Translations under genes and position numbers: made by a program
In this document: positions 6,111-10,846 of the stretch, piece after piece
Layout: each line of letters opens with the position of its first letter
Numbering within the stretch: position 1 is the first letter of the stretch
The notes under the pieces: model-generated
Databases searched by the model: none
What the model was told of the DNA's origin: nothing
Seen by the model: the letters and a program-made list of their open reading frames with translations, nothing else
From: an uncultured Caulobacterales bacterium
GTDB taxonomy: Bacteria; Pseudomonadota; Alphaproteobacteria; Caulobacterales; Caulobacteraceae
NCBI GenBank assembly: GCA_903903715.1
Contig: CAIUZX010000269.1
Location: 1-10,846, forward strand
Length of the DNA stretch: 10,846 bases
Direction: 5' to 3'

Positions 6111-8455
6111 CAACGAAACCCAAGACCGCCGCCCTCACCGGGCGGACACTCACCGCCGGATTGCTTGCCGGCACGATGCTGGCGGGCGCGCCGATCCTGG
6201 CGCATGCGGCGGACATGACCGACAACTCCACGGTCGCCGAAGTGATCGTCACAGCGCAGAAGCGGGAAGAAAACCTGCAGAAGGTCTCGGCGAGCGTTAT
6301 CGCGCTCGATTCCAAGACCCTGACGCAGCGCAACGTGGCCGACTTCCAGGACTATGTGAAGTTCCTGCCGAGCGTGTCGTTCCAGAGCACAGCGCCGGGC
6401 TCGACCAACATCACCATGCGGGGCGTCGCGTCGGGTGAAAACTCGAACCACTCCGGCCCGCTGCCCACCGTTGGCCTCTATCTCGACGAACAGTCAGTGA
6501 CAACGATCGGCGGCGCCCTCGACGTGCACGTCTATGATGTGGCGCGGATCGAGTCCCTCGCGGGGCCGCAAGGCACGCTTTGGGGCGCGAGCGCGGAATC
6601 GGGCGTCGTGCGGATCATCACCAACAAGCCGACGACCGCAGGGTTCCAGGCCGGATACGACGTGTCCGGGAATACGATGAACGGCGGCCAGGGCTACACC
6701 GCAGAGGGCTTCGTCAACGTTCCCGTGACCGAAAAGGCGGCGATCCGCTTGGTCGGATGGGCGACCCATGACGGCGGCTACATCGACAACGTCCTGGGCA
6801 AGCGCACCTTCGCCACTTCGGGCGCCACGGTCGATAACGCCAGCCAGGTCAAGAAAAACTTCAACCCCGTCGACACGATCGGCGGACGCGCGGCCCTCAA
6901 AGTCGACCTGAACGACGTCTGGACTGTCAACGCCCAGGTGCTGGGCCAGGACCAGTGGCAACAGGGCGTGTTCGGCTATGAACCCTCCGTCGGCGACCTG
7001 AAGGTCAACCAGTTCCAGCCCGACCGCGCGCATGACCGCTTCTATCAGGCGGCGATGACCGTGACCGGCAAAGTCGCCAAGTACGACGTCACCTATACGA
7101 GCGGCTACTTCCAGCGCGCCCTCGACACCCTGTCCGACTACACGGACTACTCCTTCTGGTACGACCAGTTGCACGGCTCGGGCGCCTACTGGACGGACAG
7201 CGCCGGCAACGTCCTCGCCAAGCCGCTGCAGGCCATCACGGGGCAGGACCGCTTCGACAAGTCGAGCCACGAAATCCGCATCGCCTCACCCAAGACCGAC
7301 CGGTTCCGTTTCGTCGCGGGCCTCTTCAGCCAGCGCCAGACGCACTCCATCGTGCAGGACTATACGATCAAGGGCTTCGATCCGGGCCTGTCGCCGAAAG
7401 GCTGGCCGGGCACAATCTGGCTCACCGATCAGATGCGCGTCGACCGGGACCAGGCGGCCTTCGGCGAGGCGTCCTTTGACGTCACCGACAAACTGACCCT
7501 CACCGGCGGCATCCGCGCCTATCACTACAAGAACACGCTGAAGGGCTTCTTCGGCTACGGCTCCGGGTTCTCGTCGCACACCGGCGAAGCGGCGTGCTTC
7601 ATCAAGACCACCTATCGCGGCGCGCCCTGCATCAATCTCAACAAGGCCGTGTCGGACAGCGGCGAGACCTACAAGGCCGAGGCCACCTACAAGGTGACAG
7701 ATTCAAAGCTTGTCTACGCCACCTATGCGACGGGCTATCGCCCGGGTGGCATCAACCGCGCCGGCAATCTGCCGCCATACAATGCGGAAACCCTGACCAG
7801 CTATGAACTCGGCTGGAAGACCAGCTGGTTTGACAAGCGGGTGCGGTTCAACGGCGCCATCTACGAAGAAAACTGGAAGAACTTCCAGTTCTCGTTCCTG
7901 GGCGCCAACAGCCTGACGCAGGTCGCCAACGCCGGTCAGGCGAAGATCTACGGCTTTGAAGGCGACGTGGCCTGGGTCGTGACCCCGCACCTGACCCTGT
8001 CCGCCGCCGGAGCGTACAACGACGGCTCTCTGACCAAGCCTTATTGCGGTGTGTTGGGCAGTTGCGCAGGCATACCGATCCTCGCGCCCAAGGGACAGCA
8101 ACTGCCGGTCACGCCGAAGATCAAGGCGAACGCCACCGCGCGCTACACCTTCGATCTGATGAGCTGGGATGGTCACGCGCAGGCCTCGGCGGTCTATTCG
8201 GACTCGAGCTGGTCGGAGCTTCGCGATGTTGAGCGGGGCATCATCGGCCAGCTCAAGGCCTACACGCTGGTGGATCTGTCCTTCGGCGCAGACAAGGACG
8301 GTAAGAGCATCGAGTTCTATGTGAAGAACCTGGGCGACGAGCGGGCGAACCTCACCCGATACGCCGAATGCACCACCCAGGTCTGCGGCGGTTCGACCTA
8401 TGTCGTGCCCGAGCGGCCACGCCAGTTCGGCGTCCGGCTCGGCCAGAAGTTCTAA
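6107..8455 (+). CDS. TonB-dependent outer-membrane receptor
   Basis: The protein has 782 residues. ATG at 6107 overlaps the sulfotransferase TGA and has GAGGGG (6095-6100) six bases upstream; an upstream extension in this frame would be antisense-free but lacks such a signal. Residues 1-34 are a signal peptide (positive start, hydrophobic core, cleavage probably after LAHA). EVIVTAQKREE (45-55) is the TonB-box region. The plug domain spans about 55-175 and includes IESLAGPQGTLWGAS and RIITNKP, standard plug motifs. The rest is a 22-strand barrel ending in terminal Phe782 (RLGQKF), the outer-membrane insertion signal. Three closely spaced Cys pairs (497/508, 647/653, 755/760) probably form disulfides in surface loops. 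It imports a ligand using TonB energy; the substrate cannot be told from sequence. The coupled sulfotransferase hints at a sulfated ligand or product. Confidence 0.93.
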   Translation: MTTKPKTAALTGRTLTAGLLAGTMLAGAPILAHAADMTDNSTVAEVIVTAQKREENLQKVSASVIALDSKTLTQRNVADFQDYVKFLPSVSFQSTAPGSTNITMRGVASGENSNHSGPLPTVGLYLDEQSVTTIGGALDVHVYDVARIESLAGPQGTLWGASAESGVVRIITNKPTTAGFQAGYDVSGNTMNGGQGYTAEGFVNVPVTEKAAIRLVGWATHDGGYIDNVLGKRTFATSGATVDNASQVKKNFNPVDTIGGRAALKVDLNDVWTVNAQVLGQDQWQQGVFGYEPSVGDLKVNQFQPDRAHDRFYQAAMTVTGKVAKYDVTYTSGYFQRALDTLSDYTDYSFWYDQLHGSGAYWTDSAGNVLAKPLQAITGQDRFDKSSHEIRIASPKTDRFRFVAGLFSQRQTHSIVQDYTIKGFDPGLSPKGWPGTIWLTDQMRVDRDQAAFGEASFDVTDKLTLTGGIRAYHYKNTLKGFFGYGSGFSSHTGEAACFIKTTYRGAPCINLNKAVSDSGETYKAEATYKVTDSKLVYATYATGYRPGGINRAGNLPPYNAETLTSYELGWKTSWFDKRVRFNGAIYEENWKNFQFSFLGANSLTQVANAGQAKIYGFEGDVAWVVTPHLTLSAAGAYNDGSLTKPYCGVLGSCAGIPILAPKGQQLPVTPKIKANATARYTFDLMSWDGHAQASAVYSDSSWSELRDVERGIIGQLKAYTLVDLSFGADKDGKSIEFYVKNLGDERANLTRYAECTTQVCGGSTYVVPERPRQFGVRLGQKF

Positions 8456-8469
8456 AAGACCATTGCCGG

Positions 8470-8501
8470 TGCGCCTGGGGGAAAAACGTCCCCCAGGCGC
8501 A
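8470..8501 (+). terminator. Strong 13-bp hairpin closing the sulfotransferase-receptor operon
   Basis: TGCGCCTGGGGGA (8470-8482) pairs perfectly with TCCCCCAGGCGCA (8489-8501) around a six-base loop AAAACG, beginning 15 bases after the receptor stop. The stem is very GC-rich. No T-run follows on the plus strand, so it departs from the classical intrinsic terminator; it may still terminate or protect the 3' end of the message. Confidence 0.65.
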
Positions 8502-8551
8502 TCCGCTGCCAATATTCCACCAGCTCGCGCGAAGGACTTCCTCCCGCCGAA

Positions 8552-8582
8552 CGTTCAACCCCTTGCGGGTCGAAGGGGAACG
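8552..8582. terminator. Second, imperfect hairpin between the receptor and VOC genes
   Basis: CGTT and CCCCTT (8552-8564, with a three-base bulge CAA) pair with AAGGGG and AACG (8573-8582) around an eight-base loop. It lies in the gap between two convergent genes, about 95 bases past the VOC stop, and could end transcription from the minus strand. There is no T-run on either side. Confidence 0.3.
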
Positions 8583-8674
8583 GACGAGGAGCGGGACATG
8601 GTCTCGAATGCGTTGACGTTGCTGCGTTTCGTGAGCGTCGTGGCGGGTCTTTACGTCGCCGCCTCTCCCCACCG

Positions 8675-9043
8675 TCAGGTCATCAAGAAGGCGTTCAGCT
8701 TGTTGCCGTCGGGATCGCGGAAATAGGCGGCGTAGAACGTGTCGCCGCGCGGGCCGGGAGGCCCCTCACAGGTTCCGCCATTCGCGAGCGCGATCTCGTG
8801 AAGCTTGTGCACCTGCTCCTTGCTCTTGGCCTCCAGCGCCACCATCACGCCGTTCCCCACAGTCGCCGCTTCGCCGTTGAATGGCTTGGTCAGGCCGATC
8901 CCCGGCGCACCGCCGGGAGCGCCCCAGGCGATGAAGGTGTCGAAATCCATCATCCGCCCAACGCCCAGCTCCTTGGCCAGAGCGTCGTAGAACCGCGCGC
9001 CGCGTTGCAGATCGTTGGTTCCCAAGGTTACGTAACCGATCAT
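8675..9043 (-). CDS. VOC (vicinal oxygen chelate) / glyoxalase-fold family protein
   Basis: The protein has 122 residues, usual for a single VOC module pair. ATG at 9043 is chosen because GGAGG lies five bases upstream and MIGYVTLGTNDL is the expected first strand; an in-frame ATG at 9079 would add twelve residues without support. Family features include GTNDLQRGARFYDAL near the start, FIAWG in the middle and YFRDPDGNKLNAF at the C-terminus. The usual metal-binding His of the first strand is replaced by Tyr4 and the usual C-terminal Glu by Asn in NKLNAF, so a metal-dependent glyoxalase reaction is doubtful. Proteins of this type are common, cytoplasmic and mostly uncharacterised. It is divergent from the crystallin-type gene. 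Reaction unknown. Confidence 0.85.
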   Translation of the reverse strand: MIGYVTLGTNDLQRGARFYDALAKELGVGRMMDFDTFIAWGAPGGAPGIGLTKPFNGEAATVGNGVMVALEAKSKEQVHKLHEIALANGGTCEGPPGPRGDTFYAAYFRDPDGNKLNAFLMT

Positions 9044-9074
9044 ATCTTCCTCCCATATGGCCCTGATCGATTGG

Positions 9075-9103
9075 AACATAACAAGAACATTGAAACTTGT
9101 AAA
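9075..9103 (-). promoter_or_regulatory. Candidate sigma-70-type promoter of the VOC gene
   Basis: On the minus strand TTTACA (-35, 9098-9103) and TATGTT (-10, 9075-9080) are separated by exactly 17 bases. They match TTGACA at five of six and TATAAT at four of six positions. A start near 9068 would leave a leader of about 25 bases containing the RBS. The stretch is more AT-rich than its surroundings. Confidence 0.45.
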
Positions 9104-9188
9104 CCGAACTTGGTCTGAGGTTCACGTTGACCGGCGGGCCCACCTGGATAACGATGAAAGAGTTACCAACGGTATCGGACTTCGCCCC

Positions 9189-9785
9189 ATGCGCGCGCCA
9201 ACCCTCGCTGGCCTCAGCCTCATCGTCCTGCTCGCAGGCGCGGCCCAAGGCCAGCCTCGCGGCGACTATGATCGAGGGTCGGAACCCTACTTCGTCGACC
9301 GACCGGAGATCATCCTGTTTGACCGCCCGAATTTTCAGGGCAAGTCGCGGCGTTGGACGGACGACATCACCGACCTGTCTGACAAGGACTTCAACGACAA
9401 GGCCCAGAGCGTGCGGGTGCGCGGGCGCTGGCGCGTATGTTCGGACAGCGATAACCGGGGACATTGCGAATTTCTGACCCGCGATGTGGCCGATCTGCGC
9501 AGCCTGGGGCTGGACCGGACCGTCTCATCGTTCAGCTATGTCGGGCGCCGCCCGGAACCGCCGCCGCCTCTCGCGCCCCCACCGCCAGCGCCGGTTTATC
9601 CGGCTCAAGGCGACTCGCTGCAGGGGTGGACGGTCGGACTGTTCCTGAAGCCCGCCCGCGATGGCGCGCCCCTGCCCCCGTCGCCTGAGGCGGCGGATGT
9701 CTATTGCCGCCGCGCCGGCTATGGCGGCGCGCTCTATGCCGACTATTCCGCCCCCGCGCTGCGGGACCTCGTCTGCCGGCGCTGA
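9189..9785 (+). CDS. Exported beta/gamma-crystallin domain protein with proline-rich linker
   Basis: The protein has 198 residues. ATG at 9189 is chosen because it begins a clear signal peptide (MRAPTLAGLSLIVLLAGAAQGQ); no good RBS precedes it, so the start is less certain than the gene. Residues about 40-118 form one beta/gamma-crystallin domain: FDRPNFQG (44-51) is the Greek-key signature aromatic-x4-aromatic-x-Gly. NDKAQS (69-74) and DRTVSS (109-114) are close to, but not exact copies of, the N/D-N/D-x-x-S/T-S calcium site. Cys84 and Cys93 could form a disulfide. Residues 121-138 are a Pro-rich linker, and the C-terminal 55 residues, with Cys173 and Cys196, match nothing I recognise. Bacterial relatives are often calcium-binding envelope or stress proteins. 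It converges on the hydrolase gene with a 4-bp gap. Confidence 0.8.
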   Translation: MRAPTLAGLSLIVLLAGAAQGQPRGDYDRGSEPYFVDRPEIILFDRPNFQGKSRRWTDDITDLSDKDFNDKAQSVRVRGRWRVCSDSDNRGHCEFLTRDVADLRSLGLDRTVSSFSYVGRRPEPPPPLAPPPPAPVYPAQGDSLQGWTVGLFLKPARDGAPLPPSPEAADVYCRRAGYGGALYADYSAPALRDLVCRR

Positions 9786-9789
9786 TCGT

Positions 9790-10686
9790 TCAGGGTTTTG
9801 TCGGCAGGCTCTGCAGATAGTTGATCACGAGGCTCTCCAGCACGAGGCGCTTGTCGTTCCAACTGTGGTCGGTGTCCTCATAGGCGGTCAGGAACTGGGT
9901 TCCCCCAGCCGCCTTGAGCGATGCGATCAGCCCCTCGGAATGGGCTTTCACGAAGTCGTTGGAATAGAGCACGAGGAGGCGCCGGTTCACGAGGCGGGGC
10001 GCAACGGCGGAGAGGGACCAGTCCTGCGCATGGGGCGCAAGCTCCGCCGCCATGGTCTCGCCGGTCACGTCCGCCAGGCTCTCCCGGCTGTCATCCATGA
10101 AATGCGCCGCCGCCTTCGGATTGACCTTCGCCAAAGTTCCCATCAGCCCCATATCGCCCGAAGAAATCATAACGGACCCGACAAGATCCGGATCCGCCGC
10201 CGCCGTTTGCGCCGTCACCCAGCCGCCGAGGCTGTGGCCCACCAGCGCGATCCGCTTGGGGTCGAAGCCGTAGGCCTTGGCGTTGGCGGGATCGCGGACA
10301 AAGGCGAGGAACGCCTTGGCGTCGTCCAGATCCTGCGCAAAGCGGTAGGACCCCGGACTGCCCCACGAGCCGCGATAGTTCGCCGCCAGCACATTCCAGC
10401 CCGCCCGCCGGATCGCCTGAGCAAGGTCGAGGTTGCGCTCATTCCCCGGCAGGCCATGGAACAAGACCACTGTCGGATGCGGGCCTGGGCCCGACGCCAC
10501 CAGCACGATGCCATTGACCTTCACGCCGCCGGTCGGGACGTGCGCCACCTCGAGCCGCGCCGGATAGGTCTTGTCGAGGGCTGGCTCGGTCGAGATGGCG
10601 GGCGGCGGCGTCCGCGACACCACCTGCGCCGCTGCGCCGCCGGTGAGCGCGAGGGACACGGCGAGGGTGATAGCGAGGCGAAACAT
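9790..10686 (-). CDS. Exported alpha/beta hydrolase (esterase/peptidase-like)
   Basis: The protein has 298 residues. ATG at 10686 has AGGAG eight bases upstream and starts a signal peptide (MFRLAITLAVSLALTGGAAAQ), so it is preferred over an in-frame ATG at 10830. The alpha/beta-hydrolase fold is clear: VVLFHGLPG (73-81) supplies the oxyanion-hole His-Gly, the nucleophile elbow GHSLGG (150-155) contains Ser152, and Asp244 (YSNDF) and His274 (TDHSW) complete the likely triad. NYRGSWGSPGSY (103-114) resembles prolyl-oligopeptidase and dienelactone-hydrolase relatives. It probably hydrolyses an ester or peptide in the periplasm or outside; the substrate is unknown. A tiny lipoprotein gene lies 50 bases upstream on the same strand and may be cotranscribed. 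Confidence 0.88.
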   Translation of the reverse strand: MFRLAITLAVSLALTGGAAAQVVSRTPPPAISTEPALDKTYPARLEVAHVPTGGVKVNGIVLVASGPGPHPTVVLFHGLPGNERNLDLAQAIRRAGWNVLAANYRGSWGSPGSYRFAQDLDDAKAFLAFVRDPANAKAYGFDPKRIALVGHSLGGWVTAQTAAADPDLVGSVMISSGDMGLMGTLAKVNPKAAAHFMDDSRESLADVTGETMAAELAPHAQDWSLSAVAPRLVNRRLLVLYSNDFVKAHSEGLIASLKAAGGTQFLTAYEDTDHSWNDKRLVLESLVINYLQSLPTKP

Positions 10687-10736
10687 GGCGAAAGCTCCTA
10701 TAGGGTTAGCCAGCCTAGACCGCCCCGCCGACGCGC

Positions 10737-10823
10737 TCAATCCTTGCGACCGGCGCTTTTCCCGCAGGCCACAAGGCCAAGCGCCAGACAGATCGGAAGA
10801 AGGGTCCGGGTCGTTGAACGCAT
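10737..10823 (-). CDS. Candidate 28-residue lipoprotein
   Basis: A very short frame on the minus strand encodes 28 residues. GAGG lies seven bases before ATG 10823. The product has a textbook lipoprotein signal: Arg residues at positions 2 and 6, a hydrophobic core (LLPICLALG) and a lipobox LVAC with Cys20, followed by a short charged tail GKSAGRKD. Lipidation at Cys20 would leave a nine-residue mature lipopeptide. The Cys-Gly-Lys start of the mature part recalls small LptM-type (YifL) lipoproteins, but those usually have a longer tail with a KGP motif, so this is only a resemblance. It lies 50 bases upstream of the exported hydrolase, in the same direction. A frame this short could be chance, though RBS, charge, core and lipobox together argue for a real gene. 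Confidence 0.4.
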   Translation of the reverse strand: MRSTTRTLLPICLALGLVACGKSAGRKD

Positions 10824-10846
10824 TGGACATCCTCGATTGATGATCA

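Noticed and set aside
6494..8512. Two long open frames (258 and 269 codons) antisense to the TonB receptor
   Set aside because: They mirror the receptor's codon bias, have no RBS or recognisable motif, and sit opposite an unambiguous receptor.
9127..9152. TTGACC and GATAAC as a promoter for the crystallin-type gene
   Set aside because: The spacer is only 14 bases, too short for a normal sigma-70 promoter.

Overview
The window is GC-rich DNA (the genes look to be in the mid-60s percent GC) with alphaproteobacterial character. The gene set (a large secreted S8 protease, a TonB-dependent receptor paired with a TPR-sulfotransferase, a secreted beta/gamma-crystallin protein), the codon bias and two near-consensus CtrA-like sites in an AT-rich promoter region all suggest the Caulobacterales (Caulobacter, Phenylobacterium or Brevundimonas type). 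This placement is inferred from gene content, not from a marker gene. There is no rRNA, tRNA, CRISPR array, insertion sequence or phage gene that I can support.

Layout. (1) 1-2563, minus: a secreted subtilisin-type (S8) protease with a complete Asp/His/Ser triad. It runs off the left edge inside what looks like a beta-barrel-like C-terminal region. (2) 2564-2978: an AT-rich divergent intergenic region with direct repeats and CtrA-like boxes. (3) 2979-3841, plus: two small four-helix membrane proteins joined by an ATGA stop/start overlap; I do not recognise their families. (4) 3842-4034: a gap with a small hairpin, a 10-bp palindrome and a possible promoter. (5) 4035-8455, plus: a TPR-sulfotransferase fusion followed, again through an ATGA overlap, by a TonB-dependent outer-membrane receptor. 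A very strong 13-bp hairpin closes this operon. (6) 8675-9043, minus: a small VOC/glyoxalase-fold protein, divergent from (7) 9189-9785, plus: an exported beta/gamma-crystallin domain protein with a proline-rich linker. (8) 9790-10686, minus: an exported alpha/beta hydrolase, convergent with the crystallin gene only 4 bp away. (9) 10737-10823, minus: a 28-residue candidate lipoprotein just upstream of the hydrolase.

How the genes may work together. The clearest functional unit is the sulfotransferase-receptor operon. A cytoplasmic PAPS-dependent enzyme with a TPR substrate-binding arm is made from the same message as an outer-membrane importer, which suggests sulfation of a ligand, peptide or envelope component linked to the receptor. 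Most other products (S8 protease, crystallin protein, hydrolase, lipoprotein) carry export signals, so the window is dominated by cell-envelope functions. Nothing shows that these form one pathway.
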